From JAWWPG01 sp963820035 (GTDB lineage: Bacteria > Actinomycetota > Actinomycetes > Propionibacteriales > Nocardioidaceae), in assembly GCA_963820035.1 (NCBI GenBank), contig CAWFYK010000002.1:124001-188000 (forward strand): a stretch of 64,000 nt of DNA. The letters are read 5' to 3'. The notes below the pieces were generated by a model. That model saw nothing but the letters and a program-made list of their open reading frames with translations, was not told where the DNA came from and ran no database searches. Below, piece by piece: positions 31,814 through 39,995 of the stretch; position 1 is the first letter of the stretch; each line of letters starts with the position of its first letter. The translations under genes and the position numbers were made by a program.

Positions 31814-33538
31814 GTGACCACGGTCGGACGTGTGGAGGCGCTGGTGCCGGGGTTGGCCGCGCTGAAGGGCTATCGGCGTGGCTGGCTGGCCAAGGACGTC
31901 GTCGCCGGTCTGGTGCTGTCCGCGCTCTTGGTGCCGCAGGGCATGGCGTATGCAGAACTGGCGGGGCTGCCGCCTATCACGGGGCTGTACACCTCCATCC
32001 TGTGCCTGCTCGGATATGCCGTCTTCGGGCCGTCTCGCATTCTGGTGCTAGGCCCGGATTCGTCACTGGGACCCATGATCGCGGCGACGATTGCGCCGCT
32101 GGTACTCGCGGATGGTGATCCAGCGCGTGCCGTCGCGCTGGCCTCGATGCTTGCGGTGATGGTCGGCGTGCTCATGACCGGCGCCGGCCTGGCCGGGTTC
32201 GGTTTCGTTGCAGACCTGCTCTCCAAGCCGACGCAGATCGGCTACATGAACGGCCTGGCTCTCACCATCGTCGTCGGGCAGCTGCCCAAGCTCTTCGGAT
32301 TCTCCGTCGATGCCGATGGCTTGATCAAGGAGACCAGTGGATTCGTGTCGGGGCTGACCAGTGGAGAGGTGAACCACACCGCCGCCACGATCGGCCTGCT
32401 GTCCTTGGCCGGCATCCTGCTGCTGCAACGCCTGCTGCCTCGGGTGCCGGCGGTTCTCGTTGCCGTGGTGCTGGCCTCGGTCGCCGTCAATATGTGGGAC
32501 TTGGGGGCGGATGGTGTTGACACGATCGGGGTGCTTCCCAGCGGGTTCCCGCCGTTCACGATCCCGTCTGCCCATTGGTCTGATCTGCCCTTGCTCTTCG
32601 TCGGCGCGCTCGGCATTGCCTTGGTCGCCCTCGCGGACACGATGTCAACTGCCTCCTCGTTCGCGGCACGACGTGGGGAGGGTGTCAACGGAAACCAGGA
32701 GATGGTGGGAATCGGCGTGGCCAACATCGCTGCGGGGTTCTTCCAGGGCTTCCCCGTGAGCACGAGCGGCTCGCGGACCGCGGTTGCCGAGCAATCCGGG
32801 TCCAAATCGCAGCTGACGGGTGTTGTCGGTGCCGCGACGATCGCGCTCATCCTGATCCTGGCGCCGTGGCTCATGCAGTACGTCCCTCAGCCGACCCTCG
32901 GCGCCGTCGTCATCGCCGCCGCGCTCTCGCTCGCCGACATCGCCGCTACACAGCGGCTGTGGCACCAGCGGCGGATGGAGTTCGGCTTGTCGATGCTCGC
33001 CTTTCTCGGGGTAGCCCTGCTCGGCGTGCTCCCGGGGATCCTGATCGCCGTGGCGCTGTCGATCCTGAACGTCTTCCGTCGGATGTGGTGGCCGCACCAG
33101 ACGAGCCTGGGTCGCGTCGCTGCGGAACCCGGCTTGCACGACATCGACCAGCATCCGGACGCCCAGCTCCTCCCCGGCTTGGTCGTGTTCCGCTTCGACG
33201 CCCCGCTGATCTTCGCCAACGCGCGCACCTTCAACGAGCGGGTCCGCGCGCTCGTCGCCGACCGGCCCGACGTGCAGTGGGTCCTGGTCGCCGCTGAGCC
33301 CATCACAGACGTCGACACCACCGCGGCCGATATGCTCCAGCAGCTTGACGGTTGGCTCAACGACCAAGGGATATCACTGGTATTCGCCGAGCTGAAAGAT
33401 CCGGTCAGGGCCAAGATCGAACGCTATGAGCTGACCAAGACCATCAACCCGGAGCACTTCTACCCGACCCTCGAAGTGGCGATCGAGACGTTCGTCGAGG
33501 CCACCGCCGCCGTCTGGCAGCCGCCGACCCCGCCCTAG
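31814..33538 (+). CDS. SulP-family anion transporter with STAS domain
   Basis: The 574-residue protein begins with the SulP signature around KDVVAGLVLSALLVPQGMAY and AGLPPITGLYTSILCLLGYA, has 10-12 membrane segments and ends with a STAS domain from about 455 (LVVFRFDAPLIFANARTFNE, VAAEPITDVDTTAADML). SulP proteins carry sulfate, bicarbonate or other anions. The substrate is uncertain; co-transcription with a cysteine-desulfurase-like enzyme favours sulfate. GTG at 31814 is five bases after GGAGGAG, better than the GTG at 31787 inside the previous gene. Confidence 0.9.
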   Translation: MTTVGRVEALVPGLAALKGYRRGWLAKDVVAGLVLSALLVPQGMAYAELAGLPPITGLYTSILCLLGYAVFGPSRILVLGPDSSLGPMIAATIAPLVLADGDPARAVALASMLAVMVGVLMTGAGLAGFGFVADLLSKPTQIGYMNGLALTIVVGQLPKLFGFSVDADGLIKETSGFVSGLTSGEVNHTAATIGLLSLAGILLLQRLLPRVPAVLVAVVLASVAVNMWDLGADGVDTIGVLPSGFPPFTIPSAHWSDLPLLFVGALGIALVALADTMSTASSFAARRGEGVNGNQEMVGIGVANIAAGFFQGFPVSTSGSRTAVAEQSGSKSQLTGVVGAATIALILILAPWLMQYVPQPTLGAVVIAAALSLADIAATQRLWHQRRMEFGLSMLAFLGVALLGVLPGILIAVALSILNVFRRMWWPHQTSLGRVAAEPGLHDIDQHPDAQLLPGLVVFRFDAPLIFANARTFNERVRALVADRPDVQWVLVAAEPITDVDTTAADMLQQLDGWLNDQGISLVFAELKDPVRAKIERYELTKTINPEHFYPTLEVAIETFVEATAAVWQPPTPP

Positions 33539-33800
33539 CCGGATGAGCTCCGCATGACTCGAAGGCTCCGGGGTTGTGCAGGCATCCACGCATCGCTGCC
33601 AGCACCTTCCCAGAAACGAGGGACCAATGCCCCTGGATCGGCGCTGGGCCTTCGTGCACGGTGAACGGAGGCTCTCGAGTTGAGATGTGCTCCCGTGCAT
33701 AGCGAATCCGCGAGCGTGGCGAGGTCGCCGCGACGAAGGCCGGTGGGACGATATCGCCGTGGACGGGTGATCGCGGCGGGTGGCCAGAGGAGAATCTGCG

Positions 33801-35162
33801 ATGAGTGATCAGGGGACGACCGGCGTCGTGGCTGCCCACGTCCCGGGCCCGACAAGGGCGCAGCGGTGGTTCGCTCGGCTGGCCGTGCTGGCTGCGGTCG
33901 GGGCCGCAGTCGCGCTGCTGGCCGGCGTGATGGCGGGCATCGCCGTCCTCGTGGTGGGTCTCGTCGGCTTGGCGCTGATGCTGGCGGGTGTGTGGTGGTT
34001 TCTGAGCAACCGCGGGGCCGTGCGGTGGCTTGCCGCGGCGTTGGCAGTCGCGGCGCCGGTCGGTGTGGTGGTGTTCTACGTCTCGAAAGGGCGGCTGAAC
34101 GACATCGTGGTCGTCGTGCTTCTCGTTGCAGTGGCCGGTCTGTCGGCCAGGGCGGCGTTGTCGTGGTCACGACTCCCGATCGGCATGCCGGAGCAGCAGA
34201 CACCTCCGCCAAGCCGTGCCTACCTGATCATGAACCCGCGCTCGGGCGGCGGAAAGGTGGGGCGTTACGGACTGGTGGCCAGGGCTGAGGAGCTGGGCGC
34301 CAAGGTCGCGCTGCTGGACGGGCCCGGGCACGTCGACGTCGCAGAGCTCGCGAGAGCAGCCGTCGCCGACGGTGCAGACCTGCTCGGTGTCGCGGGCGGC
34401 GACGGCACCCAGGCGCTGGTGGCCGGCATCGCCGCCGAATCCGGGCTGCCCTTCCTGGTCATCTCCGCCGGGACACGCAACCACTTCGCGATGGACCTCG
34501 GCCTGGACCGCGAGCATCCCGATGCCGGCCTCGAGGCACTGGCAAACGGCGTCGAGGTCAGGATCGACCTCGGGATGATCGGCGGCCGGACGTTCGTCAA
34601 CAACGCCTCCTTCGGAGCGTATGCAGACGTCGTGCAGAGTCCGGCGTACCGCGACGACAAGACAGGCACCGCGCTGAGGACCCTGCCCGACATCTTGTCC
34701 GGCCATCGCGGGCCGCGGCTGGTTGTGAGGGTCGACGGCGACCTGGTCATCGATGCGCCGAAGGCGCTGCTGGTGAGCAACAACCCCTACGACTTCGGTG
34801 ACCTTGCGGGTCTCGGACGCCGGGCCCGGATCGACACCGGTCAGCTGGGAGTCGTCGCAGTGACCGTCGCGACGGCGGCGCAGGCGGCGGGCCTGTTGGC
34901 CGGGAGCCATGCCACCGGAGTACGCCGGCTGGTCGCCCATGAGGTGGTCATCGACGCTGACGTCCCAGAGATCCCGGTCGGCATCGACGGTGAGTCCGTG
35001 CTGATGCCGACACCAGTGCACTGCACCATCCGGCCGCTCGCCCTGAGGGTGCGGCTACCCCGGGACCGGCCAGGCGTGCCGGTGCCGAAGACGCCGATCG
35101 ACAAGGCGTTACTGCTGCGCCAGGCGACCTTCTTGCGACGCGCGGCCCTGAACGACGATTAG
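33801..35162 (+). CDS. Membrane-anchored diacylglycerol/lipid kinase family protein
   Basis: The 453-residue protein starts with three or four hydrophobic helices (about 25-115) and continues with a DAGK catalytic domain: LIMNPRSGGGKVGRYGL, VAGGDGTQALVAGI with G199-G200-D201-G202, ISAGTRNHFAMDLGL, and GVVAVTVATAAQAAGLL. It would phosphorylate diacylglycerol, sphingoid base or a related lipid at the membrane. The ATG is seven bases behind GAGGAG. Its TAG overlaps the stop of the convergent PAP2 phosphatase gene. The 262-base gap upstream shows no clear feature. Confidence 0.87.
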   Translation: MSDQGTTGVVAAHVPGPTRAQRWFARLAVLAAVGAAVALLAGVMAGIAVLVVGLVGLALMLAGVWWFLSNRGAVRWLAAALAVAAPVGVVVFYVSKGRLNDIVVVVLLVAVAGLSARAALSWSRLPIGMPEQQTPPPSRAYLIMNPRSGGGKVGRYGLVARAEELGAKVALLDGPGHVDVAELARAAVADGADLLGVAGGDGTQALVAGIAAESGLPFLVISAGTRNHFAMDLGLDREHPDAGLEALANGVEVRIDLGMIGGRTFVNNASFGAYADVVQSPAYRDDKTGTALRTLPDILSGHRGPRLVVRVDGDLVIDAPKALLVSNNPYDFGDLAGLGRRARIDTGQLGVVAVTVATAAQAAGLLAGSHATGVRRLVAHEVVIDADVPEIPVGIDGESVLMPTPVHCTIRPLALRVRLPRDRPGVPVPKTPIDKALLLRQATFLRRAALNDD

Positions 35163-35770
35163 CCGCGTCGGCGGAGGTAGCGGTCCAGCGCTCTGGTCGT
35201 GAGCTGAGCAAGCGCCGTGCCCAGCAGGGCGCCGACCACGGCGTCGCTCGGGTGGTGCACACCGGTGTGCACTCGCGAGTACGCGACGACGGCGGCTAGC
35301 CCGTGCAGCGGAACGCCGACCGGGGGCAACCGGTTTCCGACGCCGGCGGCGAACGCGAACGCCGACGCGGAGTGGCCCGACGGAAACGAGAGTGAGGTGG
35401 GCATCGGAACGTGGCGGACGAGCGGCACGAGCGCCGCCTCACGGTCCGGACGTCGGCGGCGGGCCAGTTGCTTGACGCCGAGGTTGACCACGGCGCTGCT
35501 GACGGCCACGGAGGCCAGCCCTTGGAGCGCAGCGCGCCGGCCCGGTCGCCCTCCCGTCACCGCCAGCACGGCAGCAGCCGAGATCCAGAGCCGGGACTTG
35601 TCGGCAATGCGCGAGAGGTTGCGCATACCCTCGTCGAGGGCCGGGGTCGGGGTCCCGGCGATGGCGCGGTAGACGGCATCGTCGACCCTTCGGGCATCCG
35701 CCAGCCACTGTCGCGCCGTCGACTCACCGGCGACCGGCTCACCGGCGACCGGCTCACGTGTCTGGCTCAA
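35159..35770 (-). CDS. PAP2-family lipid phosphatase
   Basis: The 203-residue protein has the three PAP2 motifs: KQLARRRRPDR, PSGHSASAFAFA and SRVHTGVHHPSD. Hydrophobic stretches flank them, as in membrane phosphatases acting on phosphatidate or undecaprenyl diphosphate. The TTG at 35770 follows AGGAGG by seven bases. A 15-bp unit is duplicated near the start, giving EPVAGEPVAGE. It converges on a lipid kinase with the two stop codons interlocked, suggesting opposing activities on related lipids. Confidence 0.85.
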   Translation of the reverse strand: MSQTREPVAGEPVAGESTARQWLADARRVDDAVYRAIAGTPTPALDEGMRNLSRIADKSRLWISAAAVLAVTGGRPGRRAALQGLASVAVSSAVVNLGVKQLARRRRPDREAALVPLVRHVPMPTSLSFPSGHSASAFAFAAGVGNRLPPVGVPLHGLAAVVAYSRVHTGVHHPSDAVVGALLGTALAQLTTRALDRYLRRRG

Positions 35771-35953
35771 CGCGATCCCTCCTCTCTCGCTGGACGCGAC
35801 TGCACTCCGCGACACCGGCCACTGGCGGACGACGTCCCGCCCTTCCCGACCTTAGCTCCGCAGACGAGGACGGTCTCGAGTAGCGGCGATCCACCCCATG
35901 GCCAACACGATATGCGGCATGATCCCGTGTGAGGAAGACTGGAGAGGACCACC

Positions 35954-37399
35954 ATGAGCGCTGAAGAACCGTCGACGGGCCGTCGTTCCGGGGCCGCGAG
36001 GAAGGTCGCCCACCTGACTCCGGCAGAGCGCGTCGCGAGGGGGAAGGCGGCCCGCAACGAGGTCCCGCGGAGTAGCCATGGTCGATGGGAGCCAGCCGCG
36101 GACCGGCCGGACCCGATATCGCTCCTGGAGGAGCAGGCTACGAGCCGAGTGCCGGAGCTGGTGCCGATCCGCTATGGCCGGATGATGGTCTCGCCGTTCA
36201 CGTTCTACCGTGGCGCCGCGCTCATCATGGCGACCGACCTTGCCGCCACTCCCGGATCCGGTCTGAGGGCCCAGATCTGCGGTGACGCCCATCTGTCGAA
36301 CTTCGGTGTGTTCGCCTCACCCGAACGACAAGCCATGTTCGACATCAACGACTTCGACGAGACCCTGCCAGGGCCGTGGGAGTGGGATGTCAAGCGGCTC
36401 GCGGCGAGCTTCGAGATCGCCGGCCGCGACCGGGGCTTCGCTCCCGCCGACCGACGGGCTTTGGTGGCCGCCGGTGTCGCCGAGTACCGGGTGCGGATGA
36501 GGCAGACCGCCGCCATGCGCAACCTGGACGTCTGGTATGCCCATATCGAAGTCGAGCGGCTGTTCGCCATGTTGGAGTCGAGCGCCACGAAGAAGGAGCG
36601 GGCCAAGGCCAAGGCCAACCTGGCCAAGGCTCGCACCCGGGACAGTATGCAGGCATTCAACAAGCTCACGGAGGTGGTCGACGGCCGACGCCGGATCACC
36701 GCAAACCCCCCGCTGATCGTCCCGATAGAGGACGTTGCTGCGGGTACCGCCCAAACCGTCGACATCGAGGACGAGCTGCGCGGCCTGGTCCGGTCCTACC
36801 GGCGGACGCTGGAGACCGACCGGCGCGAGCTGCTGGAGGAGTTCGAGTACGTCCACGCGGCCCGGAAGGTCGTCGGAGTCGGCAGCGTCGGAACCCGGGC
36901 ATGGATCCTGCTCCTGCTCGGCCGTGACGGCAACGACCCACTGTTCCTGCAGGCCAAGGAGGCCCAGGAGTCGGTCCTGGAGAGGTTCGTCGGCAAGAGC
37001 AAGTACACCAACCATGGGCAGCGGGTCGTCGCCGGCCAACGACTCATGCAGGCGGCCAGTGACATCTTCCTCGGCTGGCAGCGCGTCACGGGCATCGACG
37101 GGAAGGTCCGAGACTTCTATCTCCGACAGCTTCGCGACTGGAAGGGATCCGCCGATGTCGACACCATGTCGGTCGGCGCGATGACGCTGTACTCCCGGAT
37201 CTGCGGCGCGACTCTCGCTCGGGCCCACGCTCGCTCGGGCGACCGGATCGCCATTTCGTCGTACCTGGGCAAGAGTGACGTGTTCGACCGGGCCATCGCT
37301 GACTTCGCCGTCGCGTACGCCGACCAGAACGAACTCGACTACGAGGCTCTCGTCGATGCGGTCGACAGTGGCCGGCTCGAGGCGCAGCCGGGGCTGTAG
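35954..37399 (+). CDS. DUF2252 family protein (kinase-like motifs)
   Basis: The 481-residue protein matches DUF2252 over its length: VPIRYGRMMVSPFTFYRGAA, ICGDAHLSNFGVF, DINDFDETLPGPWEWDVKRL, and the C-terminal SYLGKSDVFDRAIADFAVAY. G110-D111-x-H113-x2-N116 followed by D133-F134-D135 looks like the catalytic and metal loops of phosphotransferases, and GVGSVGTR at 308-315 with K335 looks like an ATP-binding loop and lysine, but in reversed order along the chain. Function is unknown. ATG is preceded by GAGAGGA. A 480-residue paralogue lies at 56371-57813. Confidence 0.87.
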   Translation: MSAEEPSTGRRSGAARKVAHLTPAERVARGKAARNEVPRSSHGRWEPAADRPDPISLLEEQATSRVPELVPIRYGRMMVSPFTFYRGAALIMATDLAATPGSGLRAQICGDAHLSNFGVFASPERQAMFDINDFDETLPGPWEWDVKRLAASFEIAGRDRGFAPADRRALVAAGVAEYRVRMRQTAAMRNLDVWYAHIEVERLFAMLESSATKKERAKAKANLAKARTRDSMQAFNKLTEVVDGRRRITANPPLIVPIEDVAAGTAQTVDIEDELRGLVRSYRRTLETDRRELLEEFEYVHAARKVVGVGSVGTRAWILLLLGRDGNDPLFLQAKEAQESVLERFVGKSKYTNHGQRVVAGQRLMQAASDIFLGWQRVTGIDGKVRDFYLRQLRDWKGSADVDTMSVGAMTLYSRICGATLARAHARSGDRIAISSYLGKSDVFDRAIADFAVAYADQNELDYEALVDAVDSGRLEAQPGL

Positions 37400-37403
37400 C
37401 AGC

Positions 37404-38093
37404 TCACCCAGGCAAGGTCCGAGGTTGGTCCGAGACCACGCGGCCACCGACGCTGGCCCAGCCGTCACCGTCCCAGGTGGTCGCGATACGCGAGCCCGCT
37501 CCTTGTGTGATGTCGAGGTCGCGCTGCTGCAGACCCGTGAACCTGATCGCGGCAGCACCTGTCGCCTCGTCCTCGACGATACCCATCGCGGGAGCGAACA
37601 TCCGAGAGCGCACCTGCCCGGCCTCTTCGTCGATCCAGGCCCACACATAATGGTGTCCGTCGGGATATGTCGACGGGTCGGCCGCCTCGACCTCGGCCGG
37701 GTCGGCTAGCTGGTGCCAACTGAACTCCGGTGCCCACTCGACGCGGGCCCGAACTTTCGTCACCGGGCCGTCGCGGCTCACCTCGAGGGTGCCGGCTGGA
37801 ACCACCAGGCGCTCCGTGTCGTATCCCATCCGCCGCAGCCACCATGCGGTCCCGACCGTGGGATGCCCGGCGAAGGGCAGCTCGACGGCTGGTGTGAAGA
37901 TCTGGATCCGACCCTCGGCCGGGTCGTCCACGAAGACGGTCTCCGAGAAGCCGAGGTCGGAAGCCATCCGCTGCCGAACGGCGAGTGGTGCTGACCGCCC
38001 GTCGATGATCCCGAGGAGGTTGCCGAACCGACCGGCTTCGTCGGTGAATACCCGCAGGACCTCCACGTTCACCCCGTCGCCCGACCCCGGCAT
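37404..38093 (-). CDS. PhzF-family isomerase/epimerase-like protein
   Basis: The 229-residue protein shows the PhzF pattern VLRVFTDEAGRFGNLLGI, DLGFSETVFVDD, IQIFTPAVELPFAGHPTVGT and FAPAMGIVEDEATGAAAI. The Asp/Gly-rich elements form the active-site cleft of this diaminopimelate-epimerase-like fold. It is somewhat shorter than typical members (about 260-300 residues). The substrate is unknown and no phenazine genes are nearby. ATG at 38093 follows GAGGGA; a GTG 24 bases further in is an alternative start. It is convergent with the DUF2252 gene, four bases apart. Confidence 0.85.
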   Translation of the reverse strand: MPGSGDGVNVEVLRVFTDEAGRFGNLLGIIDGRSAPLAVRQRMASDLGFSETVFVDDPAEGRIQIFTPAVELPFAGHPTVGTAWWLRRMGYDTERLVVPAGTLEVSRDGPVTKVRARVEWAPEFSWHQLADPAEVEAADPSTYPDGHHYVWAWIDEEAGQVRSRMFAPAMGIVEDEATGAAAIRFTGLQQRDLDITQGAGSRIATTWDGDGWASVGGRVVSDQPRTLPG

Positions 38094-38130
38094 GCCCGTC
38101 CCCTCGATCGCACCGCTCGACCCGGCCACG

Positions 38131-38220
38131 TCAGAAGGCGCCCAGACCATGAGGAGGAGTGCTGCCGAAAGCGGTGGTGACGAGCGCCAGCACGACAGCT
38201 CCGACGACGGTACGACGCAT
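38131..38220 (-). pseudogene. Truncated secreted-protein gene start (signal peptide only)
   Basis: A good AAGGAG precedes ATG at 38220 by six bases and the first residues MRRTVVGAVVLALVTTAFGS form a convincing signal peptide, but the frame stops after 29 codons. It is in frame with the end of the disrupted protease reading upstream. It may be the remnant of a secreted protein gene whose body has been lost, or a real tiny secreted peptide. Confidence 0.4.
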
Positions 38221-38259
38221 GGGTGCTCCTTGGGAGGGTGAGCCTGCAGGGTACGGCGA

Positions 38260-38885
38260 GAACGTACACCCGCGCGGCTCGGTCACCGGCTGGAAGAACG
38301 TCTGGCCACCCTGCGAGCAGTTGCCGCTGCCTCCCGAGGTCAGTCCGACGGCGTGCGTGCCGTCGAACAGCGGCCCGCCACTGTCGCCGCCCTCCGCGCA
38401 CACGTTGGTCTGGATCAGCCCGTAGACGGTCCCTTCGGAGTAGTTGACGGTGACGTTGGTCGCCTGCACCGTCCCGCCGTGCACGCCCGTGGTGCTACCG
38501 CTCCGCCGGACCGACTCACCGACGTAGGCGTTCGTCGCGTCGACGATGTTCTGCTTCCCGCCGTAGAAGAAGACGTTGCCGGGATGGGCAACCCCACTCG
38601 CGTACGTCACGATGCCGTAGTCGTTGCCGGGGAAGCTGGACCCGGAGGTGCTGCCGATGAACTTCGTGTGAGCGCCGTCGGAGTACCACGACGACCGAGG
38701 TTGGTGCAGTGGCCGGCTGTCAGGGAGTAGTAGGTGCTGCCACTTCGCACGTTGAACCCGAGCGAGCAGCGGTAGCTGCTGACGTAGCTCGCCCGGCCGC
38801 CGTTGATGAGGGGCGGAGCCGGCCGGGCATCCGCAACAGATCGGTGCGCGCCGGGTAACGGTGCTCGACGGTCATCAGCCGGGCT
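38260..38885 (-). pseudogene. Streptogrisin-like S1 serine protease, frameshifted
   Basis: All parts of a secreted chymotrypsin-fold protease are present but in different frames: INGGRASYVSSYRCSLGFN and SLTAGHCTNLG with the catalytic His in one frame, WYSDGAHTKF and GNDYGIVTYASG with the catalytic Asp in another, then NVCAEGGDSGGPLFDG with the catalytic Ser. One shift lies near 38690-38703, and a second probably near 38820 between MPGRL and INGG. No signal peptide or intact propeptide is found, and the upstream side runs into the DUF2236 gene. It is a decayed gene unless the reads contain errors. Confidence 0.75.
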
Positions 38886-38915
38886 AGCTGCGCACGGGTG
38901 GCGCAAGATGGTTCC

Positions 38916-39791
38916 GTGGTCCCTCTGCTGCAACCTCCCGGCGTCGGCCGGCTTCGCGCCCTGCTGGGCAGCCTCGTCTTCGAGCGGGTGGCCGGTTCTG
39001 AAGGCGTCCGCCGACGTGATCGCATCCACCACGCCCCCGGAGAGCGCTGGTTCGAGGAGGACCGTCCCATCCGACGCGTCCATGCCGACGCCTCGATGTT
39101 CGTCGGTGGGCTGCGGGCCCTCCTGCTGCAGTCCCTTCATCCGCTGGCGATGGCGGGGGTGGCAGAGCACTCCGACTACAAGGGTGACCCATGGGGCCGG
39201 CTGCAGCGCACCAGCTACTTCCTTGCGGTCACGTCGTTCGGCACGGCCGCCGACGCCGAGCATGCGGTGGCCGCCGTATGCGCGGTTCACCAGCGAGTGA
39301 GAGGTACGACGGCGGACGGTCGGTCCTACAGCGCCGGCGACCCGCATCTGCTCCGCTGGGTCCACGTGGCGGAGGTCGACAGCTTTCTTACCACCTACCA
39401 GCGTTTCTCCGGCTCTCCTCTCGACCAAGCCGACAGAGACGGCTACGTCGAGGACACCGCCCGGGTGGCCTCGGCCCTCGGGATCGAAACGCCGCCGTGC
39501 AGCGAGGCCGAGCTGCGTGACCAGCTCAAGGCCTTCCGTCCCGAGCTCGAGAGCACCCCGGCGGCGCGGGACGCAGCACGCTACCTGCTCCTGAGGCCGC
39601 CCGTCCCGATGGTCGCGCGGCCTCCGATCGCCATCCTCCAGGCAGCAGCCGTCGCATCGCTGCCGTCGTGGGCGAGGCTGCCGCTGCGGCTGCCGTTCGT
39701 CCCGCTGACCGAGGCGACCGTCGTCCAGCTCTCCGGCCGCACGTTGGTGCGCACCCTCGGTTGGATGATGGACTCCCTCGACGCGGCCTGA
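38916..39791 (+). CDS. DUF2236 (MpaB-type) oxygenase-like protein
   Basis: The 291-residue protein has the DUF2236 hallmarks: LQSLHPLAMAGVAEHSDY, GRLQRTSYFLAVTSFG, AVHQRVRG and HLLRWVHVAEVDSFL. The conserved histidines and arginine resemble the haem-b site of the latex-clearing protein and MpaB families, so a haem-dependent oxidase is plausible. The substrate is unknown. GTG at 38916 lies six bases behind CAAGAT and is used; GTG at 38898 is the alternative. It is divergent from the broken S1 protease gene. Confidence 0.82.
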   Translation: MVPLLQPPGVGRLRALLGSLVFERVAGSEGVRRRDRIHHAPGERWFEEDRPIRRVHADASMFVGGLRALLLQSLHPLAMAGVAEHSDYKGDPWGRLQRTSYFLAVTSFGTAADAEHAVAAVCAVHQRVRGTTADGRSYSAGDPHLLRWVHVAEVDSFLTTYQRFSGSPLDQADRDGYVEDTARVASALGIETPPCSEAELRDQLKAFRPELESTPAARDAARYLLLRPPVPMVARPPIAILQAAAVASLPSWARLPLRLPFVPLTEATVVQLSGRTLVRTLGWMMDSLDAA

Positions 39792-39889
39792 CAGAGAGTG
39801 TCGTGATCGGGGTCGGTCGGGGCTAACCCGCGCTGAAAGGGTCAGTCAGGCGTCACGCCATTACCGCCGAATGTGGTGCAAGTCAACCG

Positions 39890-39919
39890 TTGACGTCGAG
39901 GGTATGACGTCGCTAGCGT
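39890..39919 (+). promoter_or_regulatory. Sigma-70-type promoter for the secreted protease
   Basis: TTGACG at 39890-39895 and TAGCGT at 39914-39919 are separated by 18 bases. This is the clearest two-box promoter in the window and predicts a leader of about 70 bases before the ATG at 39996. Confidence 0.65.
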
Positions 39920-39995
39920 CAGATGGCTCGCAACCGCCAACCGACACAGCGGTTTCAGCCATCCCTGCGCGCCGTCATCGGAGGCTCGGTCTGTC

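Noticed and set aside
37404..38093. Phenazine biosynthesis gene
   Set aside because: PhzF-family membership alone does not imply phenazine synthesis and no other phz genes are present.
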